From positions 6,718,501-6,782,500 of the forward strand of contig CP126191.1 in the NCBI GenBank assembly GCA_030272155.1: a stretch of DNA of 64,000 nt. Reading direction: 5' to 3'. The DNA comes from Tetradesmus obliquus (Eukaryota > Chlorophyta > Chlorophyceae > Sphaeropleales > Scenedesmaceae). This document shows positions 1 to 11,353 of this stretch, one piece after another. The position numbers and the translations under genes are program-made. How positions within the stretch are numbered: the first letter of the stretch is position 1; each line of letters starts with the position of its first letter. The notes under the pieces were generated by a model that did not search any database, had not been told where the DNA came from, and worked only from the letters and a program-made list of their open reading frames with translations.

Positions 1-257
1 TACAGCTGCTAGGAGCTCGCACATCTTGTGCTAAGATCTCTCAGCTGGAGGTGCAACACCCCGCTTGTGCCGTGCACAGCAGCAGCTCTCGCAGCGTGCA
101 GTGGCGAAGGGATTATCTAAATAGTATGTTCGAGCGCCGCGGTGGCCTGGGGCACTCCGCTGCTGCTGATCAGCACTTGTTCTGCTTTGCAGGCACCACT
201 GCCTGGTAGCAGGCAGGACATAGCTTAATCAGAGCAGCTAGGCTGCACTTGACCATC
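1..257. other. 5' flank of the ATP synthase alpha gene
   Basis: No coding exon is recognised here. It should hold the promoter and 5' UTR of the ATP synthase alpha gene whose ATG is at 258. No clear TATA box is visible. An exon of a gene further left cannot be excluded because the window starts here. Confidence 0.4.
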
Positions 258-3200
258 ATGAGGCGTGCACGTTTGCTGCTGCAAGCAGCTCAGGTGCTGC
301 GCACTGGGCCAGTGCACGCAGCCAGGTGAGATCTGGCGCACCCTCCAGCAGCAGTCAGTTGTAATGTTCAACCAGCAGCGGCACACATTTGTCAGCTGCT
401 GTGCATTATCTGTGCATGAGCACATCACCATGGTTGTAAGTGCCTGCATGCACCAAGCAGCCGTTACGCAGCACACGCATCAATGTAACCCATGGCACTC
501 GTGTTGCTGTTCTTGCTTGCAGGAATGCTGTTGCACCTGCCAGCAGGCCGTTGGCTCTGTCCATCAGGGTGAGCAGCAGCATGATGTGCAGCAGCAGCAG
601 CAGCAGTAACAAGCAGACGGTACAGGCCTCAGTGCGCCAGCAAAGCAGCAGCAGCGCGCTGGCGAGTAGTGGGCAGCAGAGCTTGCAGTGCTGCAAGGAT
701 CATCACGTAGCAGCTAGATGCAGCAACAGGAGCATCACATGCCAGCACATGAGCATGGCAGTCCTCTCACCATGTGTGTTTGCACAGGGAGGGATGATGT
801 GTTTGCAGGGCAAGTGCCACATGCTCAGTGTACGCAGCTGTGCGTATGCCCCAGCAGTGCAGTGTGCACCTAGCAGGCATTTGAACAGCGCAGCACCAGC
901 AGTGCTTGCTGTTTTGCGTGCAGCAGCAGTGAGCAGCAGCAGCAAAGATGATTGGTTGTTAACATCCAGCAACAGCAGCACACGGTATGTTTCAAAGGTG
1001 CCAGCGGTGGCTCTCGTGCCTGGTTAGCGCTGCACCACAGCAGCTGCAGCTCCTGCCATCATGCGCATCACCCTGCACTCAGCGCATGCTGCGCGCATGC
1101 CTGACTTGCCTCTTGCTCAACCAGCACTCCTTTCACCTCACCTGCCCCTTCTCCCTGCTAACCTGCCCGCCTTTGCTGCCCCCATGTTTCCCCTGCAGGG
1201 CTTTGCGGCTGAGGCCAAGCCGCTGGACGAGATGCGCCGCCCCAAGTTCAGCAGCAAGTACCTCATCCAGCACATCAGCACCAAGCTCATCCCCGCCGTC
1301 AAGGAGTGGGAGAAGTCCTACCAGCCGCCCATCATCCACCTGGGCCGCGTGCTGTCCGTGGGAGATGGCATCGCGCGCGTGTACGGCCTGCGCAGCGTGC
1401 AGGCAGGCGAGCTGGTCTGCTTCGACAGCGGCGTGAAGGGCATGGCGCTCAACCTGCAGCACGACCACGTGGGTGTTGTGATCTTCGGCGCGGACCAGAC
1501 CATCCACCAGGGTGACCTGGTGTACCGTACCGGCCAGATCGTGAACGTGCCTGTGGGCCCCGGCACACTCGGCCGCGTGCTGGATGCGCTCGGCCAGCCC
1601 ATTGATGGTGCCGGGCCGCTGACCAGCGTGCGCAGCAGCCTGGTGGAGGTGAAGGCGCCCGGCATCGTGGCGCGCCAGTCGGTGCGCGAGCCGCTGTACA
1701 CAGGTGGGTGGTGCGGCGGCTGGTGGTGGCTGGCAGGGTGCAGCAGCTGGCTGGGGTCACCGGCAGGGCTGGGCTGCGGCAGGGGGCAGACCTTGTGTAC
1801 GGCAGCAGAAGCAGCTGCTCGTGGGCGGCATGTGCGGCTCTGAGATGGAAGTAGCAGCAGCTGCTGCTGTAGTGCAGGTCTGCTGAGTACATGAATATGG
1901 GGTGGACGCTGTTGTGTTGCGTTGCGCTGTCAGGTCACAGGCTTTTCTGTAGACAGCGCATGTTAGAACAGCTGCGTACGTCAATGTGCTGCACGTGGGC
2001 TCCTTTTGCCAGGTGATGTGTATTCACCATTAGCAGGTGGAGCTCATGGCAGGATGTTGTTGCATGCACAACGCTCCATGCAGGGCTGCTGCTGCAGTAG
2101 CTGCTGCCACCTTCTGCCTGCTGCCAGCTAAGTCAAACAACAAGTTGCCGCAGTGCCTGCTCTCTGTCAGTGCTGCAGCCAGCATCGCTGCTGTCCGTTC
2201 CCTGCTCACACATCCAGTGCAGCACTCTTGACCAGTCAACCTGCCTGCTACCTCCTGTGCTGCCTTCCCTTCCTCCTGCCACCCACCCACCCACTCCTAA
2301 CTGCCACCAGGCGTGAAGGCTGTGGACTCGCTGGTGCCCATCGGCCGTGGCCAGCGTGAGCTGATCATCGGTGATCGCCAGACCGGCAAGACCGCCATCG
2401 CCGTGGACTGCATCCTGCACCAGAAGGCCTGCAACGCCATGGTGCCCAAGAACCGCCGCGTGTACTGCGTGTACGTGGCCATCGGCCAGAAGCGCTCCAC
2501 CGTGGCGCAGCTGGTCAAGCTCTTCACGCAGACCGGCGCCATCAAGAACACCATCATCGTGTCCGCCACGGCCTCCGACGCCGCGCCGCTGCAGTTCCTG
2601 GCGCCCTACTCCGCCTGCGCCATGGCGGAGTACTTCCGCGACACCGGCAAGCACGCGCTCATCATCTACGACGACCTCTCCAAGCAGTCCGTGGCGTACC
2701 GCCAGATGTCGCTGCTGCTGCGCCGCCCGCCCGGCCGTGAGGCTTTCCCCGGTGACGTGTTCTACCTGCACTCGCGCCTGCTGGAGCGCGCCGCTAAGAT
2801 GTCCAACGACCTCGGCGGCGGTTCCCTCACCGCCTTCCCCGTGATCGAGACGCAGGCCGGAGATGTGTCCGCCTACATCGCCACCAACGTGATCTCCATC
2901 ACAGACGGCCAGATCTTCCTGGAGACGGAGCTGTTCTACCGCGGCATCCGCCCCGCGCTGAACGTGGGTCTGTCCGTGTCGCGCGTCGGCTCCGCGGCGC
3001 AGTTCCCGGGCATGAAGCAGGTGGCGGGCACGCTCAAGCTGGAGCTGGCGCAGTACCGTGAGGTGGCTGCCTTCGCGCAGTTCGGCTCCGACCTGGATGC
3101 GGCTACGCAGTACGTGCTGGAGCGCGGCGCGCGGCTGACGGAGATCCTGAAGCAGCGCCAGTTCAACCCCATGCCGATCGAGGAGCAGACGGTGGTGGTG

Positions 3201-3806
3201 TACGCTGCCACCAAGGGCTACCTGGACAAGGTGTCGCCCGCCAACATCACGGCAGCGGAGACCGCCATCCTGAAGCACATCGACCCCAACATCTACAAGG
3301 TGCTGCGCGCCAAGGGCAAGATCACGCCAGAGCTGAACGCGCACCTGCACGCACAGGTGGGTGGGGGAGGTGAAGCGGCTGGTGGCGCAATGCGTGTGTG
3401 GTAGCAGGTTGGGAGAGGTTGCTGAGGTTGCCTGCTGGCAGATTCTCATCTTTCTTGCAGGGAATGTTCGCGCTGTTGGTGGCTTTTTTGGCCTTGTTAG
3501 AGTGTACGCGTCATTGGTGTATGGGGGTGTCTGTGTTTGTGTCAGCATCCTGTGCACAACGGCAGTGCAAGCGAGGTGTTGCTTGTTGTGCCAGTAGCAT
3601 GCCTGGCTGCAAGGCCATACTGATGAGGACATCTGCAACGCGCGTCTGTTAGCAAATGACATGCACTGCTGTAATCGCAGTCGCTGCTATGGCCGGATGA
3701 TCACTCACAACTTGTGTATCTGCCCCCTTTGCGCTGCTGCACTCTTTGCTCCTGCTGCCTCCTGCTGCAGATGACCACCCTGCCTCTGCCTGGTGTCAAG
3801 GCCTAA
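258..3806 (+). CDS. ATP1: Mitochondrial F1-ATP synthase subunit alpha
   Basis: Nuclear gene for the alpha subunit of mitochondrial F1Fo ATP synthase, which forms the catalytic hexamer with beta in the matrix. Exons: 258-325, 523-568, 1199-1703, 2311-3356, 3771-3806; all phases join, giving 566 aa. The two short first exons encode an Arg- and Ala-rich mitochondrial presequence starting [17 protein letters not shown]; the mature part probably starts near GFAAEAKP. The Walker A motif GDRQTGKT is at residues 227-234. The [10 protein letters not shown] block carries the alpha arginine (R431) that reaches the catalytic site. The last exon codes only [11 protein letters not shown]. The ATG at 258 is chosen because its exon splices in phase to a second presequence exon. 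Coding by the nucleus rather than mtDNA is usual in chlorophycean algae. Length is normal for the family plus presequence. Poly(A) candidates TGTAA lie at 4245 and 4438. Confidence 0.96.
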
Positions 3807-4882
3807 GCAGTAGCAGCTGGCGCGTGTGCTGTAGATGGTAGCTGAACAGGATTGGGAGGCAAGGAGTACAGTAGTGCCCAGCTGCATGGGGCTGCTGCAA
3901 GTGGGCGCACACCACTTGGCTGCTGGAGGCGACTGGTTGGCTGTCTGCAGCAGCTGCTGCAGTCGCAGCAGAGGGTTTGCAGGAATTGCTGGCAGGCGGC
4001 GGCAGCAGCAGCAGCAGTGGTGGCGCCGTGCAGCAGTGGAGGAGTTGCATGCGCACTGGGACGAGCTTGTTCAAGAGTTAGTCGGATGGGCGGGGTGGGG
4101 AGCTTGCTACGCTGCTAGGCAGCGATCATCGCTGGGACATCCCGGCGTGGCTTGACAATCTGAGGCAGGGCAGGGGTTGCGTGTAGGAGTTGAGGCTCTC
4201 TGTAGAGCCTTGAGCAGCACGTGTGTTGCTGCAGGTTTGTTATTTGTAACAGGGAAGCTGATGACCTGCCGTTGCCTGGGAGTGGGGCGTTTGCTACTGC
4301 CTGTGTACCGCGACGGTGTGCTGTCCTGACGGGAACCTTCATGAGTACACAGTATGCTGCATGCATGCCTGAAGTTTGATGAGGACTTCGAGAGTGACGC
4401 AGCTGCAGGTGAACGTGCACTTCATTATGCTTGTGCATGTAATGTATGACCTGCTTGCACGTTGAAACCCCCTGTTACACTGCAAGTTGCACCTCGGGCA
4501 AACCATAACTCTGACGATTTATGGGCCATTGAAGGGTGCTGCAGCCCACCACACCTGGTCATTGTATTGACAACGCCTACTTGAGCAGCTGTGCAAGTCT
4601 TCTGCGGCTCAACGCGCTGGGGCTCAGCCAGGCAGGCTGCAAACAAGAATAACACGTCATGACAAACTACAGCCATCGGCTAACACGAAGTTGACGCCGT
4701 CGCCATTGAACCGTTGTTTGTTGTTTGGTATCCAAGTGCTGCTCACTACTGGCAATTACTCGGTCCCCCTGATCACTGTTCGGCTTACTGTTCGCCACTT
4801 GTCCACGTCTTGGGGTTACGCACACACCTGCACTTGCCCTATCGCGCTTGCAAAGGTTTTCAAATGCTGTAAATTACATTAA
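3807..4882. other. Intergenic: ATP1 3' UTR and P450 promoter
   Basis: No exon seen. The left part should be the ATP1 3' UTR; the algal poly(A) motif TGTAA occurs at 4245-4249 and 4438-4442. The right part precedes the P450 ATG. The short open frames here have no recognisable protein features. Confidence 0.5.
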
Positions 4883-6191
4883 ATGAGTCCGCTCACAGTG
4901 CTGGTGCTGCTGATCAAGGCGGTATCGTTTGCCGTGCTTGTGAGTACATCGAGAAATAAACATTGAGCCGCGCTCGACCATTCAATACGCTTTTTGTTGA
5001 TTAATGCAACCACCTACATCTTGCTGGACGGGGTTCAGCATCAGTGCTTGGCGTTCTTGGTCAGGCTGAAAACCTTACGCAACACGCTGGTGTGCTGTGC
5101 TGCAGGGCTGCATCGCCTACCTTGTTATCAACCCAGTCAACAGGTGGAAGTATAGGCACATTCCAGGTATGTTGCAGCGACCCTGGATCAGCTTCTTGTG
5201 TACATAGCAAAAGCCAGGAGTGACTGTGTGCTGTGCGTGTACCTCAGGACCCAGATGCATGCAGCAAACATACAGACAGAAAAGGCAATGGGTCTTCAGC
5301 AGCCGACGCTGACTGCTACCAATGGTCTGAGTGCATTGTATGCAAGTCATGCTGACGCTGCCGGCGCTGCTGCTTCTGCTGGTGCTGCTGCTGCTGCCAT
5401 CAGGCCCGCGTTACCGAGCCATCTTTGGCAACTTGCCTGAATTCAGGAAGTATGGCTCCCACGAGTTCATGGTGGCCTGTAGAGCCAAATACGGCCCTGT
5501 GTTCAAGGTAGGCGGGCAGCAGCAACACAGACCCAGGCAGGCCAGCCCTCACCTTCCAGCACCACGATGCAACATGCAGTCACATGGACTGTTCAGGAGG
5601 TTGCAGCACTGATGTACTGCATGTCAGCAAAGCAGGTTGTCACCTGATTCAACTGTGCAGGCACTTGCCCTTCTGCACATATGTAGCACACCGTGGATGG
5701 CTGTAGGTAGTCCTGAAACTTAGACAAAGGTGTCCAGCGGCAGCAGCAGCAGCAGCAGCAGTCACCCTGTCGCCCGTTCTCAAAGCCTGTCGACCTCTGC
5801 AACAGTACATTGCCTGCTTCTGCTACCTTGTTGTGCTGCAGCTGTGGTTTGGCCACAGGGTGTGGGTGGTGGTCTGCGACCCAGACCTTGGAAAGTGAGC
5901 TTGCGCTGCTGCCCATCACCTTGGCGTGCGCTGCAGCCACAGCACATGCACAGCGCGGCTTAGCAACACGGCGCAGCAGTTCTACATACCAAGCCTGTGT
6001 CTTACTGTTATCTGGCTGTTTCTGGCCGCGACTTCTGCATTACTGGTGGTCAGAATGGCAGCTGTGCACTCGCTTGCTGTGTGCGGTGTGAATGAGGCAG
6101 TCTGCAGCAGGTGGTACCAGCTAGTTCGGGGCTTCAGCATTCCGTGTCAGCTCTCGCCTGCTGTACCAGTGCCCCTCAGCCGCCCTTCCAC

Positions 6192-6251
<60 letters not shown>

Positions 6252-6892
6252 TGCAGGCGTGTCAACTACAAGTGCCTGAACAGGCCGCAGATTGGTGATG
6301 CACTCATCAGGGGTCCTGTGACGCGCCCAGAGAACAAGGGGCTCTTCTTCACACGGTGCGGCACTGGCGGGCTGCATGCCTGCTGCTGCATAGACAGCTG
6401 ATTGCAAGTTGTCTGTCAACCAACAGCATGCCAGGCGCAGCTCGCATTTGCAGCCACAGCGAGGCAGATTCAGGCACATCTGCTGTCGGCTTACCTGCCG
6501 CGCCACATCCATGGCCGTCCTGCCGTGATGTTGTGTCTTCAAGCGATGTATGTTCAAGCTATGTCGAGTGTTCCGCGTCTGCTGCCGTGTCCTGTCGGTC
6601 ACTGTGCGCACGCCGCTGCACGCTGTCACCCGCGCTGTCTCACATCACTTTGACTGGTGTCGCCACCCTGCAGGGATGATGTGTGGCGCATGGTGCACCG
6701 GGTGTGGCAGCCGGCCTTCTACGCGGACAGTGTGCACGCGTGCGCGCCCCTCATGAGTGGCACCAGCAGGCGGCTGGTGACACGGCTGCAGGGCCTGGCT
6801 GGCGAGGGCAGGCCCGTGGACCTGTGGCGGGAGGTCGGCAACCTGACCATGGCCATTGTGGGGACAGCGGCATACGGGTGGGTGCTGCGCTG

Positions 6893-6927
<35 letters not shown>

Positions 6928-9136
6928 CTGGATTTGAGGGTGTGGATTGGTTGATGCTGGAGTGCCACGCCAGGAGGGCAAGGCTGAACAATTGGCTGGC
7001 GCTTCTGTGCCTGCAGGATTGACTTCCACACCTTTGACGCTGACAGCGCCACGCAGCAGCAGCCGGCAGCAAGCAGCACGTCTGTTAAGCTGCCTCTGGT
7101 GGCAGCGGTGGCAGCAGCAGCAGCAGGGGCCCCCAGCAAAGCCGCGCAAGCTGCAGCAGCAGCGTCACACCTCCCAAGCAGCATGCACAGCGGGCTGGCG
7201 GCAGCGCACGTTGATGTGGGCCAGCGCGCCGTTGGTGCGCAGCTGGTGTCATCAGCGCAGACGCTGTTTGCATCGATGGGCGGCACCAGCGGCAGCATCT
7301 ACCAGATGGCTGCGCTGCTGCTGCCAGACTTCTGCAAACCGCTCGTGGCCTGGGCTGCACACACCTTCCCAGATGCCCGGTTCACGGCAGTGATGGATGC
7401 GCGCGCAACCGTGTCGTCAGCCAGCATGCAGCTGGTGCAGCAGTTCAAGCAGCGGCAGCAGCAGCAGGAGGACGCAAGCGCCTCAGGTGATGCAGGGCTA
7501 GGTGGCAACGCAGCGCCTGGTGGCAGCGGGCGGGGGTCGCGCAGCGGCGGCGCCATCGCGCCTGGCAGCTTCCTTGGGCTGCTGCTGGCTGCGCGTGGCG
7601 GCACTGACGGGCACGGCCTCAGCGACCTGCAGATGATCATGCAGGTGCGGTACTGCCTGGCTGGCTGTTAACAGTCAAACGTTTGGCTGCCTGCCTGCTT
7701 TTTTGTTCTGCCGTATGATTTGCATGCTCTGCCTGCTTGCTTGCTCTGTTGCATGCTTGTTTGAGTGAAAGTTGGCAGACCAGAGTACTCCAGACATGTC
7801 CCGAGACGGAGCGCAAACAGCTGCCCGGTGGTTGCGACATGCCCCTGGCAAACCTTGTGGTGGCGTCCACGGGCTGCCCACACCTTGCGGCTGCTGCTGC
7901 TGCTGCTGCTGTTGCTGCTGCTGTTGCTGCTGCTGAGCAGGCCAACACCTTCACTCTGGCGGGCTATGAGACCACTGCCAACGCCCTGGCCTTCTCCCTG
8001 TGGTGCATCTCCACACACCCGGAGGCGGAGGCGCGGCTGCTGCAGGAGGCGGCTGCAGCAGCGCAGCCCTTCCACGCCTACAGCAGAGACATCGAGCAGC
8101 AGGTGGGGCTGCAAGCCAATGTGGCTCTCAGTCTTGCTGGGGGTGTGCCTGTGAGCATGTTTGAGACGTTCAAATACATGCATGAACTGCTGGATACACT
8201 TCTACACTGCTGCGCACCTCTTCATGCATCCTCACCCTTTGCCATGCATCCTCACCCTTCCTCTGCCTGCCTATCCACCTGGCTTGCCTACCTCCCCCAC
8301 CCACCCGCCGCCAGTTCCCCTACACGTGTGCTGTGGTGAGTGAGGCGCTGCGGCTGTACCCGCCAGGGGCCACCACAATCCGCGAGGTGCCGCCTGCAGG
8401 GCGCCCGCTGCAGCTGGGCGGCTACGCTGTGGCACCCGGCAGCAGCGTGTTTGTGGCCAGCTATGTGATGCAGCGGGACCCTGAGCTGTGGCCACGTGCA
8501 GGGGAGTTCCTTCCAGAGCGCTGGCTGCCGGTGAGCTTGTAGTTGAGTGCAACTCGCAAGGGCAGTGGGCGGCTGGGATGAGTGTGGTGAATAGATGGCT
8601 GCGTGCCGGCTGCTGCAGCTGCAGCTGTGATGTGCCTGCAGTAGCCTGCACGCACACGTGTGTGGTGCCTCGTTCAGCGCGGGAGTGGCAAGCGGTGCAG
8701 CTTAGTTGCATGCTTTCCAACGGTGCGCGGCTGAGTCCTGTGCACGCCTTCTGCGGGGTGTCGCATGTACTGCAGCACATCTTTCAGCGTGTGCCAGGCC
8801 ACTGGCTGTGCACCGTTTGACATTGTGCTACCAGTCGTGCTGCTGCCTGAGCCGTACCCAGGCTGAAACCCCTGCTGCATTGTATGCCTGCCGCGGTGTT
8901 CGCAGGGCAATGAACACCTGGCAGCCAAGAACGCTGCGGCGTACCTGCCATTTGGCTCCGGTGCGCGCATGTGCATCGGCTACCGCTTTGCGCTGCAGGA
9001 GGTGCGGCTGGGCCTGCTGGAGCTGCTGAGCCAGTTCCACTTTGAGGTGCAGTGGGAGCTCATGGTGCCGCCACCACCACAGCCACACCAGCAGCAGCAG
9101 CAACAGCGTGTGGAAGGAGGTGCCGAAGCTGGAGAC

Positions 9137-9168
<32 letters not shown>

Positions 9169-9274
9169 TGGCAGCAGGGCGTTGAGGACAGCGAATGGGT
9201 TCACGCTGTCCCCTGTGGGTGGCATCTGGGTCAAGCTGGAGCCGCGTGTGCCTGCAGTTGGTCCTGCTGTGTGA
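4883..9274 (+). CDS. Cytochrome P450, CYP711/MAX1-like
   Basis: Membrane-anchored haem monooxygenase of 650 aa. Exons: 4883-4939, 5106-5166, 5404-5507, 5842-5894, 6257-6355, 6674-6877, 7017-7644, 7941-8102, 8315-8530, 8906-9274, all phase-consistent. The N-terminus is hydrophobic (anchor), followed by the hinge IPGP (38-41). Further motifs: I-helix AGYETT (409-414), ExxR (E466-R469), PERW, and haem loop FGSGARMCIG (544-553; ligand Cys551). The N-terminal half (KYGPVFK, CDPDLGKRVNYK, NKGLFFTRDD) resembles plant MAX1, which oxidises carlactone in strigolactone synthesis; this is similarity from memory, and the substrate here is unknown. Exon 7 has two low-complexity inserts (Ala-rich, then Gln/Gly/Ser-rich) and the C-terminus has two poly-Gln runs, so the protein is about 130 aa longer than usual. 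Helix C reads WRMVHR: the usual Arg at W+4 is His, with Arg next to it. The CYP711 assignment is less sure than the P450 call. Confidence 0.93.
6193..6249 (+). repeat. (CTG)19 tract before a P450 splice acceptor
   Basis: Nineteen uninterrupted CTG units end 7 nt before the acceptor AG at 6255-6256 of P450 exon 5. They sit where a polypyrimidine tract is expected and contain no AG. The length is likely to vary between strains. Confidence 0.95.
7890..7936 (+). repeat. CTG-rich tract before P450 exon 8
   Basis: About 15 CTG/TTG units (three CTG interrupted by TTG) run up to the acceptor at 7939-7940. Same arrangement as at 6193. Confidence 0.85.
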
Positions 9275-11353
9275 GCTTGCGCTGTTTGAGCCTGCCAGCA
9301 CTGCGGCTGTCGCGTAACATGAACTGGTTGGAGGTGTTGACAACGACCGTGCCTGATGCAAACAGGACTCGGCTGTATGCCTGCTGCTACTTATTTTGTT
9401 TGGGAGCCCTGTTTGAAGGAAGTGCCTGGCCTGGGTTTACAGGGCGGACGTTGCTGCTGCTTGTGTGTGCACTCTGTCCCTGTTGTTATGCGGGCAAGCT
9501 TCCAGGGTGCAGGCAGCTGGCTGTAGCTGCTTTCTGTTCATTGGTGACTTCTTTGGCAACTACTAGGGCAATAATGTTGGGCAGCCTGGCTGAAATTGGG
9601 TCGACAACAGCATCTGCAGTTTGGCAACATGTGCAGTGCATCGCTTTGCATGCCCAGCGTCATGGCTGTAGCGCTTACAGTGCTGCTGCAAGTTGCTTCA
9701 AGCTGAGCCGTCAGCAACGCTGTGACACTTCCTTGAAGACTTGGGCGGCGGTTTGCTTGCTGCTGGATCAATTGGTTTGCGTTCTTACTCAGTGGATGCC
9801 TGTTGCATGGCTTGCCCTGCTCTGCTCTGCTTGAGACGTTACTCCCTTGAGGAACCCCATGTTGGATGGTGAGCACTGCATGCACAGTTGGCTGACCACT
9901 GGTCCCCCTGCAAGGTTGCAATTGCTGGTCGTCCATTGGTGTGCCATCCTGTCAGGCCTTTGTATTCATTTATACTGCTACAGCTTGTGTGTTATTGATG
10001 CGCAATCCACGTTTGCAGGTCTTGGTCAGCTTGCAGATCGTTGTTTGACCCCATGCATGAGTGCAGCCTTCTGAATGCGATGCCCGCGGGCGGCCGCCAG
10101 GCTTGCCTTGGGCCAGGCTGTGGATTGCCACATCCACAGGAATTGGCAAGTTACACCTTCAAGTTGTGTTGTCTGCATCCCAAGCAACCTCGACAGCTGG
10201 CATGTATGGCAGCAACTGTGTTGGTTGGCTCTGCAGGCACACAATGAGTGCATGTCGCCCATGCCATTATGGGTTGCCGGCTGCTGATCTGTCACAGATC
10301 TAAGGTGGGCACCAATGCACACATGCTTGCCGAGCTGCTGTTGTTGCAGCAGGCAGTCAAGTAGTGTAGCTGTTGACGTTGACACGGTGACAAGTATTGA
10401 GAGGCTGTGAGGAGGGAGCGTTAAACGCTGCCAGCGAGTTGTACCCTCACTGGCAGACAGTCATATGACGATCAGGGTTGTAGCCGGTTAGCGTGTCAGT
10501 ATTCGACCTCCTGCGGCAGTATGATCAGTAATATCTACTGCTTGCATGAATGCAGTCTGTCAACTGCTGGATCAACGCCTCTCTGGTGGTGTGGCGTGAG
10601 ATGCACTGGTGTATTTCTGTCAATGTGGTAGCAGCGAACAGTTGGTGCAGAACAGCCATGCTTGCTAGCGAGAGTGTTAGGGCATGGCTGTCTGACATCT
10701 AACATGGACACAGTGTGGTCTTGTTGGATTCACAGCTGATGCACAGGTCACAAATATTCATGAATGCACAATTGCGTGATTCATGAGGTGGCGGAGATAC
10801 TTGTTTTCTTTCCCACCCGCCCACTCCTAATGTTCCCAGGTGTGTCATTGGCCATGCACCTGGGGACAGGAGGCAGTGCTGGTATGCACTGCAGGGTTTG
10901 TTGGCTTTGTGCAGTGTGGGCTGGTGGCTCATAGCATGCTTGCAGTGAAGCAGCAGTGCTCTGTGAGCAGCAGCCCATGCACAACTTCCCCCAAGCTGCT
11001 GCATGTAGACAGATGCAGTAGTACGTTGGCATGTTGTTTGTGTATCGCATTGACTAAGGGAAATAAGGGTGGTGACCTGTTTTGACGGTGGTGTGCAACA
11101 TGTTTGACTGGGAAACATGTTTGACTGGGAAACATGTTGTGACACTGACAAGTATGCAGCATGAAGGTAGCTGCACGTTTGTAGGTATTTACGAGTACGG
11201 GAAAAGAAGTAAATCATACTTTACGCCAACAGCAACACACCAGATTATTATACATTGAACTATGCTGTGTGCGTAGATCTCTGCTGCCTCAGTCTGCATG
11301 CCAACGAGTGGACACAGAAGCATATACAGGCTCCTTACAGTTATAAAAAAGTC
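9275..11353. other. Intergenic, about 2.1 kb
   Basis: No exon with recognisable protein features on either strand. It should hold the P450 3' UTR and the promoter of the BTB gene. The open frame running on from the P450 end to about 9834 is a shifted-frame shadow and then noncoding. A short tandem repeat lies at 11098-11138. Confidence 0.5.
11098..11138. repeat. 17-bp tandem repeat, 2.4 copies
   Basis: Unit ACATGTTTGACTGGGAA occurs twice in perfect tandem followed by ACATGTT. Each unit contains the palindrome ACATGT. It lies about 215 bp upstream of the BTB gene ATG and could be a promoter element or a replication-slippage product. Confidence 0.9.

Noticed and set aside
2133..3662. 509-codon minus-strand open frame
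   Set aside because: It is antisense to ATP synthase alpha exon 4; its length comes from GC-rich codon structure and it has no domain.
9052..9834. 260-codon plus-strand frame past the P450 end
   Set aside because: It overlaps the P450 last exon in another frame and continues into noncoding sequence with no recognisable motif.
11255..11353. N-terminal extension of the BTB protein
   Set aside because: The frame begins at a TTG codon; the first in-frame ATG is at 11354, directly before the BTB domain.
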